From: Patagioenas fasciata
Lineage: Eukaryota > Chordata > Aves > Columbiformes > Columbidae
NCBI RefSeq assembly: GCF_037038585.1
Contig: NC_092521.1
Coordinates: 107,276,105 to 107,340,104 of the forward strand
DNA length: 64,000 bases
Reading direction: 5' to 3'
Shown here: positions 26,522 through 40,300 of the stretch, piece after piece
Layout of the letters: the number at the start of each line of letters is the position of its first letter
Numbering within the stretch: position 1 is the stretch's first letter
Notes under the pieces: model-generated
Database searches by the model: none
Told to the model about the DNA's origin: nothing
What the model saw: only the letters and a program-made list of their open reading frames with translations
Translations under genes and position numbers: made by a program

Positions 26522-27226
26522 CCACACAGCCTGTGTGCACTATTCATTGTACACAGGAAGTCTGGGAGACTGCAACTGGATCACTCAGGTGAGTACAGCC
26601 AATCTTCACCTGAACACTTTGTCTGAAAGTGTCTTGACATCCTTGTAAATTAAAAGTAGGATTCACCCTGTTACAGTTTTAAGAGTTATGGCTGACAATA
26701 ATCACTACATAGGATGTACACACCTAATCAATCAATCCCTCAGCTTGTTGACAAAAACGGTAGGTATGGTAATTTACTGTTTAAATATCCTGAAATGAGC
26801 TGGTGGTTTCAGCAACCCCTAGTCAGCAGGTCTTATATCACACACATGAACAAAATGACACAATTGCTTCTAATTGGCAACCTTGTTGACAATCTCAACA
26901 AAGGCTCCAGGTAACATGGATTGTTCACTTATCACAAGAATGTGATATCCTGGTAGAGATATGTGGAAAGCTGTCAGTGCTGTCATCCATGCTAGTCTTC
27001 ACCTGTGCTTAAAAATCTTCAACTTCCAAACTGATTAGTGGGTCTAGAATCAGCGAGGGGAGGTGACAAGAGAGGAGAAAAATGTTTAAATGAGTTACTG
27101 TGCACATAAATTTTATGTGTAAAGTTCATTTATATACTTGAGCATTGCTTGTTTTTAGTAGAACACAGTATGCAGTGTGAATGAAATTTTTAAGGTTGAA
27201 CACTAAGCTGGAATAGCCTATATGTG

Positions 27227-27254
27227 TATATATATATATATATATACACACACA
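27227..27254. repeat. (TA)10(CA)4 microsatellite
   Basis: Ten TA units at 27227-27246 are followed directly by four CA units, a common compound dinucleotide microsatellite. Confidence 0.95.
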
Positions 27255-30200
27255 GCTACACAGTCACTAAGTGTTTAGGGGCAATGAGTGCTGCACAATT
27301 CTAGAAGTCAAGCTATTTACTTGACCACATCTGAAAATACCAACCAGGAATGACAGCATACCAGTTTTGGCAGCTAAGCACACCACTAGATTCAGGTGGG
27401 AATCCAAGATCTGCTTCAAAGGCCTTTGAATCTTGGATCAGGCCTGAGTCCCAGGGAAACTAACTTGGTATAGCACCTTCTTCTGCCATACTCAGCATTT
27501 AAATTAAACTAGCTTAAACTTGCTTGGGCTTGGTAAGAATCCACTCAGTGATCCAGTTGCATCCAGTTACTGATACAGATCTTGCATCCACTTATACACT
27601 GCCTCTCAATTTGGCCATTGAGTCAAAAGTAGATGCTATCTTTTTTTTTACTTTTCTACCTTCTGGGATACAGAAAAGACTGCAACAAAAAAGCAATATA
27701 AGCATGTAATTTAAACATGTAAGTTAAACTAGCAGGTAACTCTCAAAGATCCAAAGCAGACAAACTTGTCTTTCTGGAAAGTGCAGCCTTTTTCTTTTTT
27801 TCTTTCATTTTGTTTAAGCATAACATCTCATCAGATTGGAAGCAGGGAAGACTGATGACAACTTTTGAATAGCTTAGGAAATGTCTGGTGATGCTATCAG
27901 TAAGCTTTCGCGACTGGTATACAGCAAGACTGAAATTATCGCATTGATTCTACACATTTTGTGTAACATGCTGAAATAGTTTTAATTTCCTGTCAGCATG
28001 AAGAAGGGAATGTGGGGGGGATAGGAGAGGAGGGAACGCTGACTCAGGGCTGTTTGCTCCAGCAGTAGAACATGACTCTCTGAAGATTTAGTTTAATATG
28101 CTCCCATGGCATAGAAGGCTCTTTGTTTATTGTTCCATTTGCCTGTGGATCACCCTAGAAGCAAAGTATTAATACATGACACCACAAAAATCATAGCTAA
28201 GAAACTTTAAAGGAGTTATAATTTATTTTCAAAACACACAGCAACATGCTGAGTTATTTATTCACACATATTGTCTATTATTTTATTACATTGTGATGTG
28301 CTCTGAAGTGAGGCGATATTTATCTAGTGGTGGAGCAAACAGTTAACTCATCATAATTCTACTTCTGAGCAGGCTATGGATCAAGTGTGATATTTAGACT
28401 TTTCTTGAACTTAATAAATTCTCTATCTGAGAATTGTGTGAAGTCATCTGGCCTTCTCCCTCTTTGAATTCTGTATTCCAGAGACCGAAAGATTGGTGAA
28501 ATTGGTAGCTTTGTGGTATCTTAACCACTTTAAAGCAAAAATATCACTGTTTTTGTTTATTTCGACATTTAGGCTTATTGCTAAAATTAGAGAACTTTAA
28601 TTCAAAACAAATGGCTGTCATCTATGATGGATTATACCTTCTTTTCACTGTTCCTGTAAGTGAAACAGTGCTGGCATGAAGTTCAAAGACAAAGTTCAAG
28701 TGGCAAGTTACAGTTACAACACTGGAGTCTGTTTCTTAAAAATTAGAAGCAAAAAAAGCCCCAACAAAACAACACCTCAAAACACAAAATACAATACGAA
28801 TTACAAGATAAACAGCCTTACCATGAAATTAATTAAGAGTACCTGGCAACTATTTTTCTTAATTTTAAGACAGGTGCTTCAGGATAGGATAATAATTTGT
28901 CACAGTTATGCAGTCACACAGACTATCTCCTTCTTCTCTTATATACAGTACTGACTTTCACATATTGTATTTATTGGAGAGGTCTACTTCAAAATCAATG
29001 GCAGGACGGGACCTGACATCTCTGTGGCAGTAACCAAGAAGATCAGTCTCTTAATATCCAGACTCAGATTCTGGTTCTGGAAAACATGAAGTTGCTAAAG
29101 CAAGTAAAAGAAATATCATTACAAGTAAGCAGCACTACACTTTAAGAATGCATAACTCATTGAATCAAATTATCTTTATTTTTCCACTATATCCATAGCA
29201 CAAATGGCTCTGCTGGTGGACATTATCAAATTAATATGACCTGAACATTATAACTAAAATAAAATTAATATTATTACTATGAAATAAAATATTATCAGTG
29301 TGTGCTTAGAAAAGGAGATCCATAGCTATCATTCAAAATGCACATATTTAACTAAATGGTTACCAAATTAGGGCCAAGTTGTAACACTCCACCTTATGCA
29401 GAACAGTAATGAATCCCAAAGGAGTCTTGTTGAGAGGAGGGGGGTGATTTGAAGTAAGAGAAATGTGATTAAGGACATGAGCATCATTAAGACTCAGTGC
29501 AACTAAGGACAACAGAACACAGAACTCCCACTATCAGATGTCTTAAGATTTATTTTTATTTTTTACCACAAACATATGACAGCGTTGTACCGTTTGCCTT
29601 TGTACCATCTGCATTTCCTGTTTTGAACTCTGCGTCTATATAGTATTATTTATTCTACAGGAACAGCTAAACAAAACTGAATATGCGTCACTGCTCTTTG
29701 GTTTCATTGCTGCTGAGGATGTTCAAAACTCAACTAAGTCTGTGTGCATGGGTGAGTGCATGTGACAGAGAAAGAAGGATGCAATGAAGATCTGGAAAAA
29801 TTCTATTACAAACCCATCTCTTTAACTATTAGAGGAATTATTCAGACTGAAAAGATGTAGCACATTTTCTTGGTCCTACACAATTCAGGAACATGTGCAG
29901 GGCCCTGAATAGTAGGGAAACACACAGAAATTTATGGATAATTCTGAGTGTCCAAACTGACAGAGATAACCTCGTCCTTCAAGATGTGAGTAAAGTCCTT
30001 AATAAAAGAAACACAACATAATTTATCACAAAGGGAATCAAGATAAAAACTTCTAAGAAGATGAAACTTTTATGAATCAACATACACAATGCTGGTTTAC
30101 AGAAATATAAAGCAAAAGAACAAACTAATTTTAAATTACGGTGCAAAATTCGTGACATGCCCTGTCCTTCTTAGCTATGAAGAGTTATGTTTCTTAACAT

Positions 30201-32763
30201 AGGTGTCACCAGCAAGTATACCATTATAGATAAATATCCTCCTCATCCCTTTTAATACCAAAATCATACTGACAACTTGTTGGTCTGAGACCTAAATATT
30301 CATTTGAGAGAATGGAAGATAATAAAGATCTTTTCTGCTCTTAGCACAGTGTTACAAAGCACATTTTCCTTGGCATCAGACAGGGCAAAAGCAGTAGTCA
30401 CCATAATCATAGTTATGTCCAACCCTACTACACCTACAACTAGTTCAAAGGGAGAAGCTGCTGTCCAACAGAATAGCCTTGTACAGATTGCAATGTGCTC
30501 CAAGGAATGTCAATAAAAGAAAATAAAATCTGAGATTATGTGGGGCCAAATTAACCCCCATGCAATGTCATATGTCTGAAATCCAAGGACCCAAACCACG
30601 ATGAGATGGGTTTGAAAACTGACATATTAAAAACTCTCCAAGTATTCATTTTTAACATTTGCCTTGGGATTTAGGGCATTTAGGGTTTTACTTGCCTGTA
30701 TGTTAATTCATCATCCCTAAAGAATATATAACTTACAAAACCAGAATCCACGAGTATCACATAATGGACAGATCTGGGATATAGAAATCCCAAAAAATAT
30801 GAACATGCTAGGATCACAAATGCTGAATGTGACAGCTGGCTGATTTCTCTGTTAATCAATATAATGGTTCCAGTTGGGATGGAGCTAGTTTTCATCATAA
30901 CAGTCCATATAGTGCTGTGTTTTGGCTTTGTGTTTTAAACCAACATTGGTAACACACCAGTGCTTGGCTATTGCTGAGCAGTGCTTACATAGCATCAAGG
31001 TTTTGTTTCTCCTGCTCTGCACCCCAAAGCGAGTAGGGCAAGAAGTGGGAGAGGCTATGAGGGGACACAGCCAGCACATGTTACTCAAAATGACCAAAGG
31101 GATATTCCATACTATATAATGTTGAGTGGGTGGATGCTTAGCTGCTGGCTGGGGTCAACCCACCACAATGAGCTAACAGATTTTGATACTGAACTTAATT
31201 TTGGAAAGCAACAAGTACTTTATAAGAGACTTGGTTGTAGGAGGTAACACTGGACTGAAGCGACTGAATCAGATCACTTTGGATTATGTGACATAAAAAA
31301 ACAAATTTTCAGTTTTATAGGAAGCAATTTTGAGCAACTGGGCACAAATTGGTGAGATTGAGTAGGAAAAGCAGTAGGAACAAGCAGAATCACATGAGGT
31401 CTGAGCAGCCCTGCTACACAGAACCAGACTTCCAAGCAAGGAGAAAAAGATTGCTAGCAATGGGCTACAGAGCTACTAAAATGAATAAATATATCAGACA
31501 AGATGTTAAGACAACAAACAGAACTGGAGCACAAGAAGAGTGTGATAAGCTAAGAGGGCTCTGTCTTGAAAGTTAGGAAAAAAAAAAAAAGTAGTTAAAA
31601 GGCTAATTAAGTTTTACCTTTGAAGGATAACAAAAACAGATGCTAATGATGTCTTCAGCAGTTATGCAAGAGAGGAACAAGGAGAGAAAGACAGGTTGAG
31701 AAAGATGATTAAAGATGAATAAGGGAATGTTCTGTGTACTAAATTAACACTTCAGTTTTCAGTAGGAACAAAGATTATGAGGGTAATGACAGGGCACCTA
31801 ACCAGGAATGAGAGCAGGAATGGTAATTTAATTATTACATTCAAAGTAAAAGCAGAGTTTGGGCTACTGACTGTGGTGAAATGAAGGAAGCTGGAAAGGG
31901 AGGGAAAAAGGGACCAGCTAAAACAGTAAAAGAAGCACACATGGAACTGCAAGTTCAGTAGCACGCTTTTTTAATGACTCTATCAGTTTGCGAATGTGTG
32001 AAGATGAGAGAACCTGCCCTCTGACTGGAGATAGAACATCTAATTACAGAAAGTTTTTGGGGAAGGAATGGGTGAAGTGATATAGGTGGCTGCATTTCCA
32101 TCAGTTTAGTCACCTCTACAGGAGGCAAAAACTAAGGAGAAGGCTAAGCGGGCATATATTGCAAAGGAAGTCTTCAAGACAAAATTATCACCAGTGGCAT
32201 TGCATACCTACCAGTATTAGGACTGACCCTGCACAGTGTTGCCATTAGTGAGAGAATAAGGTGTATGTCCATGAGATGCTAGCTGACTGTCAAATGAAGA
32301 TACTGCTGAGAACTAAGTTACTACACAGAAAGCATGACCTCTAAGACAGAGCAGCAACAACAGGCCCACATAGTACAAAGCACACAGGCATCCACTTAGT
32401 GCTGACAAAAGCATTTTCTAAAAACTTGATGTTTATCAGCTGGAGGTGAAAGAGAAGCATAAGAAATGAGATAAAACAGTCAACCAAGGGATGATGGGGT
32501 GCTTGCCAGTGTGACATGACTGTAGAGAGAAACAAATCCTGACTATAATTTTCACTGAATATGAGGACATGCTTGCTGCCTTCTCCATTATACAAGGCAT
32601 TGGTATGAACTGGCATAGAATTTTTTATATACTTCTAGTCATTTGTATTTACAGAAATGTATTTTAAACCAGACTGGAGACAGAAAATGGCTATTGGAAT
32701 GATACAGATAATGAAGAATCCATCTTACGGGAGGCACAGAAACCTTGCAAAGGGCTATTTCAA

Positions 32764-32823
<60 letters not shown>

Positions 32824-32835
32824 AGATAGATAGAT
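32764..32835. repeat. (ATAG)n / (GATA)n tetranucleotide array
   Basis: About 18 tandem ATAG/GATA units, with one break at 32821-32824 (an extra AA), fading out at 32835. A tetranucleotide array of this length is usually polymorphic in populations. Confidence 0.96.
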
Positions 32836-35537
32836 GAGTAAAAGCTAGAATACTTATCTAAGTTTCTAATCACAAGTGCTGTGAAGTTATTTTTCAAACA
32901 ATAGGGTTGAGAAAAGAAGATCCAGATAGACTACGGAAACTTATTGAAGAGCCTTGTGTGGCAGCAAAGGACGTATTTAGACATATAGAAATTGCATTAG
33001 TCAAGTTAGTATCTTCCTACCAAGTTCTTGATAGACAAAAGCAAAATTGCCTTATTTTTGAAGAGGAGACATATACCATCCTTTTGCAATGGTACCCCTA
33101 AGTTATCAAAAGCTCTAGTACTTCAGGGCATTTGAGCACTGTGCCAAGATAATACAGTTAAACTGCATCTTGACCCACACTGGCTCACATTCAATGTCAA
33201 TACTTCTCCAATGTACTTTCCCACTTCAAATTTGGGGCTAGGACAGGCAGAGAGAACTTAGGTGCATCCATACCACCCCTGGGAGTGACACACCATCTGT
33301 GGGACATGGAGGAAAGATAAAAGGGATCAACCTGAGCTGTGAAGTCAATACACACAACTGAATTTGTGTTCAGCCACTATATAGACACACTAACTCAGAA
33401 AGTGTCCTAATCTGAGGTAATCTAATTCATCACTAGATTTGAAAGCACTTTAAACACACCAACCTCATATGCTTTGCTATTTATCTTTGCTTTTCTGAGC
33501 ATCTTTGCATCCTGTGTATGACAAACATTCCTTTGGCTTCCAGGAACATCTCTGCGACCATCTGAAAAACATGCATCTTTCTTCCCAATCTGTATCAGCT
33601 GTGTTCTGTCTGCCCACTTTTTGACAAGGCAGAGCAAGAGGTCTTAGATCTCCCCCAGATCCGTCTTTCAGCAGAAGAAGAAACAGGCATGGTTTTCCTG
33701 CTCTTCATCCTGCCTTTACATTCAAGACACATTGCAGGGAGTTCTTCTGTGGCTGCCGCAGGGGAAAGAGCATGTCACCGAATACTTTTCTGTCACAGTC
33801 TCTTTATAAGTATTACAACTTGGCTGTCTTTTGATTTACCTTTTTTCTAGCCATTCTCCACGTACAGTGCAAATGCTTATCCAAATGGCTTATTTTAAAT
33901 GTCTAAAAATTGTGAGTCAAGCTCTTCAGACATGTTATGGGATTAAGGCAAGCTGAAAAGCAAAAGAAGAACTTGGAGCTGTTTGCCTTTAGTTTCAAAT
34001 CGTCCAGAATTAATTCAGGACACGACACCAAACCATGAAAGCTAGAGCTCTAGTTCTGCCTTTCTCCTCTTTTTAATAAAAACCAAGTCTTGTTTAATCA
34101 CTTGCCTAGAGGAATGGACACTTTCAAATATGGCATCATGCACTACAAGTTTTCTGGATCAAACTGTGAAAGATGCTGCTGCCAATTCAATAATTCTGAC
34201 ATTTTCCGATTGAAGAGCAAATGCATAAAGCAGAAACTCCTTAGTCACCCATGTGCCCCTACAGTGTAACAGGTAAAGGAGTAAAAGCAACTTGCCTAAG
34301 CAGACAGCCTCCAGGGGAGCAAAGCAAAGCCATCTCCACATCCTTTTCCTTCCTACCTTGGCAGCTGATTGAAGGCTACATAAAGGGAGTGAGGGTAGTC
34401 AGTTTTGAGCTTGCACACTCTAAAGCTTTTCTGCTCATCTGTGATTTCAACTACTGCTTCTGTGGGTTGGTATCGCTATGGACAAGCAGTGCACATTTCC
34501 CTTTAATGGCAACCTCTTGTAAAGGCAAGGTAAAGAAGGGAGATAGACATTCATCCTCTGCTGTGTAGGCAAAGCTTTTTATTTTTTCATTGATGGAAAT
34601 TCATCCCACTTTTAACGTATTTATGGTGCTATGCATATATTGGGATTATTTTTCCAGCATAAATGAGACTTGCCTCAGTCTCTGAACTAGGTTCCCCATG
34701 AGACAAACATTGTAACACTATCCAAAACAAGTCTCTAAAATTTTTGTACCTTTCCACAGAGACCTGAAGCAGATTTTATTTTAAAACTGTAAAATCAATA
34801 AATTGGGTATTCCGTTTGCTGATGAACAGTGGCATTGATACAGACTGAGAAATCTGGTATCAGCTGAATATGGAGCTATAGCTTTCTTCTGTTAAAACAC
34901 ATTTTACATTCAAATATTTCTATTGCCTACTGAATCTGTTTGGCAAAGATATATGAAATCTATCAACAACAAATTGGTGTAAAATTACAGCATCTGAACC
35001 CAATTTTGTAGACACGATCACTGAGGATCAAGTGAGTGCGCTATCACTTGTTTCTTTCATTCTTTGTGAATTGGCCTACCAGTTGGTAATGGATAATAGG
35101 TATTCTGATGTGGCTATATCTGCCAGTAACTGGATAAAGGCCAGTCTCACCCAAGTCACCTTAGTATTCCTTGTGGGTAATAACTTCTGATTGGAGCAAG
35201 TCTGAAATTAGATAGTAGTTAAAGTAGTTAAAGGATACCAGATCAGGACACTTATTCAGACATATGCATTCTTTTAAGCAGGAATTTTTCAGAATTAATT
35301 CTGTCTACAGAATATCATCTTGAAAGCACATTTGCTGTGAAAAACAGAGACATCTTTGTAGTTAAATTAGGAATAATAGATTAAATATTTTGCCTACTGT
35401 TTTATTCGCTATTAGAAAGAGGGTAGCTAAAAGTTACAATCATCTGTCCAACAAATTCCCTCAAATAATTTTTGCAACAAATGCAAACTGGTAACAATGG
35501 ATATTTTCCACCCAATTTGAAAGTTAAGGTAGCTCTC

Positions 35538-35559
35538 AAAAAAAAAAAAAAAAAAAAAA
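35538..35559. repeat. 22-base poly-A run
   Basis: A pure A run in AT-rich unique sequence. No LINE or retrocopy body is recognised immediately 5' of it, so it is probably a simple mononucleotide tract. Confidence 0.9.
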
Positions 35560-36589
35560 TTAAAAGTTTCAGTGTCTGCAGTGGAAAAAGGTGAAATTCA
35601 GCCATAACAAAGTACTTGACAGTAGCTGTTAATCAGCATATAGGAACAATATGACCTGTCCAGCCAATCCATATGAGTGACTAGCTAAAGAATGAATGAT
35701 GACTCTTGAATTGCTACACTTGTAGGAAGTGTAGAGTCTTAGTGAGCCAAAATACAAATCTATGAGGAAAAAAAATGGTTTAGTTATCAAAGAGTAAGTT
35801 CTCCTGTTTTGCTAATACAAATGGTTTAAATCTTAAAGGTACTGTGTGGGATTTTTTTCCCTAAAAAAACCTCTCTGCAGAATGATTTTCGCTGACCATA
35901 TTAACTGGTTTCAGTTTTCTTGAGAACCAATATGGCTGTAAGATTGATCTTTGATAGGTCAGTAATATGTTTTTAACTATGTAGTTGAGTTACCTTGATA
36001 TTTATTATATTCAGTTAAATTCCTGGACTTCTATTTCAGTTTTATCCAGCAAAGGTATAGAAAAATAGTTTCATACTGTTTAGGTATCCTTATGCAAGTA
36101 TCCATCTTTCTCTCTGTGTCATTCTCAGATTTTAACAGTTGAATTTTCAGAATTAGGAGCAAAGGTTAATTAAAACAAATTTATAACGCCAAAACTGAAA
36201 TGTAGGGAAGCAAAAGTATTATCGAGTTTTAGAAACGCACATTGGATTTGCATGACTTCAGCAAATAAACACTTAGGAATTTAAAAATAAGTTTTCACAA
36301 AGTTATAATGTTAATTCATGCTAAATGTCTAGGAAGCTGTTTTCTTTCCCTTGGAAAATAAAGATAGTGTTTTAAGCACCTATGACTAATAAGGTTCATT
36401 TACATTTGTTTCTAAGTTTTTGGCTATTGAATTGCAAATGCTTTGGGGATTTGTAAGAACAGGGAATCGACTGTAAAACCTACTGCTTCACAGATTAAGA
36501 TGGGAGGGATTTAAGCTTTGCCATCTAATGCCTCCAGGTAGAAAAAGAGCAACTGTTACTCATCAACCATTGACCAACAGGTTTAGCAT

Positions 36590-36628
36590 CACGTGGGTGG
36601 GGATCGGCTGGAATCCCAGCAGCACGTG
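36590..36628. promoter_or_regulatory. Paired CACGTG E-boxes (candidate enhancer site)
   Basis: Two perfect CACGTG E-boxes at 36590-36595 and 36623-36628, each followed by GGG and 33 bp apart, flank a small stem-like GCTGGAATCCCAGC. The patch is richer in G and CpG than its surroundings. CACGTG is the known binding site of USF, MYC/MAX, BHLHE40/41 and CLOCK/BMAL1 class factors. Activity is inferred only. Confidence 0.35.
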
Positions 36629-39600
36629 GGAGGATGGGCAACAATGGCAGAACGTTCAGGTCTACATTTGCAGAAGATTGCCTAAGAAAGTACAGGATGT
36701 CTGAAAGAGATAAGAGGAAAAAACTAACTAGAGACAGCTAGACATTCCCATTTTTGACTCTTTACCCAACAAAACGGCTGCATAAGTTCTACTGTCCATT
36801 TTCAATACAATAAACAATTTGTTTATTTGAGAGAAGACAAAAACATTCCTATTCTAGCCCCAGTTTGACTCTAAATGTTCCCTAAGTTCACAGCCAAGGA
36901 ACATATTTTTAAAAATCCTCCTTATGTTTATGTGTGGTTTACATTACAATTTGTAAAATACATTACATCATGCTACTTGCTTTATTTTGGAATTTCAAGA
37001 CCTTTCTGTGGCTTTTCCACACCCCAGAAATTTCACATATAAATCATAGGAAAAAAAGCCAATCTTCTCCTTTTCCTGTTTAGTGTTCCAAAGAAAACAG
37101 TAAGGAAGAAAACTGACAATCGCTAATGTAAACTTCCACATCAGTTCATCCTAATTATCTCAGCTGGTAGACCTGTACCCAAAAATGGCAAATAACTTGC
37201 CAACTGAAAATACAATTTGGCTAAAATGTTTTAACTTGGGGAGATTAAGGTTAGGTGCCATGGGAATCTTATTTGAATTACAATAAAGTCCCCATGCCTA
37301 GTTTTTCCTATTGGTTAGATCTTTGCGGCTCTCAGCTTTGACTCTGAATTGATTATTGAAAGCCTTCAAAACAGGTGTATTTTCTGCCTTTGTTCTCTGT
37401 TTTGAAGGAGCAAAAGCAATGTGTCTCTTCATTGGGTCTAATGATATGGCACATGTAAGATCAGAGAGCTGTAGTTTGGAAAGAGAACAGGAGACCCTGT
37501 ATCTCAGATTAAAATATGGAATGATACTGTACCTCGAAAGAACACAGTTGCTACACTGGTATTCAGGACTTCGCAATCCACCCAGGATGTGCGGATCATC
37601 CTGCTCCAGAGGAACCTTGCTCCATCCACTGATTATGTGCAGGACTTAAGTGCATGCCTGGCACATGAATATGACACACAATTAGAATCTTTACAAACAT
37701 TTAGATTTGGACAGTCCACTGGAAAACTTCACAAGCCTCCTATCTGTACCTTTACATGCCTGAATATTTTCAGAACTCTGAATCTGAATGCCAAATTAAA
37801 TTACCTACATTACTTAAAAGCCTGACTTCCATATTTGTCGGTTAATAGGAGGTGGGCACTTTTTAAAATGTGGCTTTTTTTCTCAGAGGCTTGAATTTAA
37901 GCTTAACTATCTGACTTTGCAAATATTGCAGTCTGGTCTGTAGACATACGTACACATTCACACATGCTCATCAGGGAACATGCTTTTGTTTAGGGTGTAG
38001 ATATGGTGCAGTGTCATATTATGTAAAAGTTGCCTTACTGGCTTGTCTACAGACAAAGCTTCTGATGATCACACAGATTTTTTTCTGCTTTAAACAGTCA
38101 TGGCACACTCAATGAAGTATTAAAAGTACAGCACAATAAAAGTGAAAACAAATTACAGTAATAGGGTTAATGTAATACCTCAGTTTTATTGCCGTAATTA
38201 AAATCCCTTTAGAACATGCCTGTTCCTTAAACATTTCTACTTCTGTTCTCCTCATATTAGTGTAATTTCAGGGAGACAACTCATGGCTCTTAGGGGAGCG
38301 ATTTGTCACCTCCACTGTGGAGCTGAGCGTGGTGAGTGGTGATTGCTGCAGAAGAGTCAAGGGACTGTATGGGGGAGCAGACAGCCAGCTTTTTGAAAAG
38401 TCTCACTTAAGGCCATGGACAGCTGCACTGGATGCTACAGTGGTATTGGTAGATGAGGTTACTTCCAGTAATTTCTCTCCAGCTGCTTTTAAGTGGTGTT
38501 TTCGTGTAGTTTACTAATTTCCCAGCCCCTGGAGGAGGAACACATAAGTGTTCCTTAGTCCACTTGTGCCAAAATGAGTCCAGTCAGCTCAAATAACTGG
38601 TATGTTACACATTTTTGCTCTGGCTTACATTGACTAAAATGAATTACTCCTAGTAAGTGCAGTTCCCCTAACTGATGTAAGAGTTAGTGTTTTCAATCAC
38701 AAGCACCTACTGTAGGAAGAAGCTATGTCTTGAACAGAACACATAGAGACAGCCTAAGTGTTTACTTAATATTATCATTTATTAGTTAAAAAATGCTATT
38801 AGTTCAGAATTTAGAGAGGAAAAAGGCAAATGAGCACCACATTTATTGTCATAAATCAAATATTTCTAATGGAACTTGCGATTGTATTTAATACCGCTTT
38901 TTTTCTCCTAAGAAATACACCTCTACATCTATCCTCTCTAAATACAGCACTTGAGTTAGTGGAGTTATTGCCATATAAAAATGGTGCAAAATCAGAACAC
39001 TGCTAATATAATCCCTCTATCACTATAGTAACGTTTCAACTAATGCTTAAACCCTACTAGAAAACCAAGAGCTAGCTATTTATTTAAAGACTGCTTATAG
39101 CAAGTGCCTTAGTATTATCTACCAATTGGACTGGATATATCACTAACAAAGTTGAGTAAAGAGAATAATTTCTTTTTCTGTTTTAATTATAATCAATAAA
39201 TCTGCATTCCTCTGCCAGCTACAGAGCAGATAAAAAATTAGACATTCCCTTCACACCCTATTACACTCCTAAAAGAGATGGAAATATTTCTCCTCTTTCA
39301 GTAATTTGAAATTCAATTCAAAATTCAATTCAGTTCAATACCTTCACATAAAGAATGCGGAATGTAGGTTGGAGATAGTAATATATACACATGTACATCT
39401 TTCAATCAGATTATCTTGGCATATTATCCTTTAATTGGTTGGTTAACTCCTTCAATATCTCTCTGCTTTGCATACCTCCTGGGTTGTCAGAGCTAATATG
39501 TATCTACAATACTTAACCTGTTTACACTCTCTCCTCTAAGTAGCTTCTGAGGCTTGGTATGTATCTGTTCTGTTTTATTTAATGTTTTGAAAACCATACA

Positions 39601-40180
39601 TTTCATATATGACTCAAAGATCAGTTAAATGTCTTGCCTTCCAAATTAATAAAGGTGATTTGTTATTTATTGTTCTCTGTAGACATTAAATAGTGGTCTG
39701 GCCCATGGAAGTGCTATACTTTCTTTGATTCAGTCTGACCGATGAGAATAGTCACTTGCAGCTGGCAGTCTTTAGTTTTGATGAAAGTGTCACACATGGG
39801 TTAAAGATATGCTGGAATCAATTTACTTAGATTAGATTTAACAAAGGAAACAGGTATGGTATGGAGTAAAGCATATACCTTTCATGTATAGGCCAGAAGG
39901 GTTCCGTGCAGAACAAGAGAGGAATTACGTGAATACTTTGGTCCAGATGGCACTGGAATTAAGGAAGTGGGAAGGGAAGACAATGAAAAACTGTTGATAA
40001 TTTGTCATAGAATGAATGTTCAGAAGAAAAAAAAATGCTACTGACCATTACTAACCATGGAAAATAATACAGTTAGAATTTTGTTTTCAGAGAGAGACTA
40101 TAAAGGCTAACAGTTCATATGGAAAATATCTGTTTTCAGAAGACATCTGCCCCTAGTGTTGACCAGGAAGTTCAGAGAGA

Positions 40181-40300
40181 TCACAGAATGGCAGAGGTTG
40201 GAAGGAACCTCTGGAGGTCATTTGTTTTAAGCTTCCTGCTCAAGCAGGACCACCTAGAGCTGGTTGCCCAGGACCATGTCCACATGGCTTTTTAATATTT
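40181..40300 (-). mobile_element. CR1 LINE 3'-end fragment, older subfamily
   Basis: Reads TCACAGAATGGCAGAGGTTGG, then GGAACCTCTGGAGGTCATTTG, CTGCTCAAGCAGGACCACC and CCAGGACCATGTCCA. This is the 3' untranslated end of a CR1 subfamily distinct from its neighbour. It stops at 40300, exactly where the 3' terminus of the next CR1 begins. It is either a short 5'-truncated copy or the stub of a copy interrupted by the next insertion; I could not find its continuation beyond 42776. Confidence 0.9.

Larger units (their letters stand above)
21831..40180. other. Longest intergenic stretch, no gene seen
   Basis: About 18 kb of AT-rich DNA without a supportable coding gene. Contents given separately are a T39 run with an exon-like segment (26483-26588), a TA/CA microsatellite (27227-27254), a hairpin (27402-27438), a GATA array (32764-32835), an A22 run (35538-35559) and a paired E-box (36590-36628). 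The segment 24010-24060 has a 'ccattgaaatcaatggg' block seen in old amniote repeats. Open frames are all under about 130 codons and lack domains. Confidence 0.65.
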
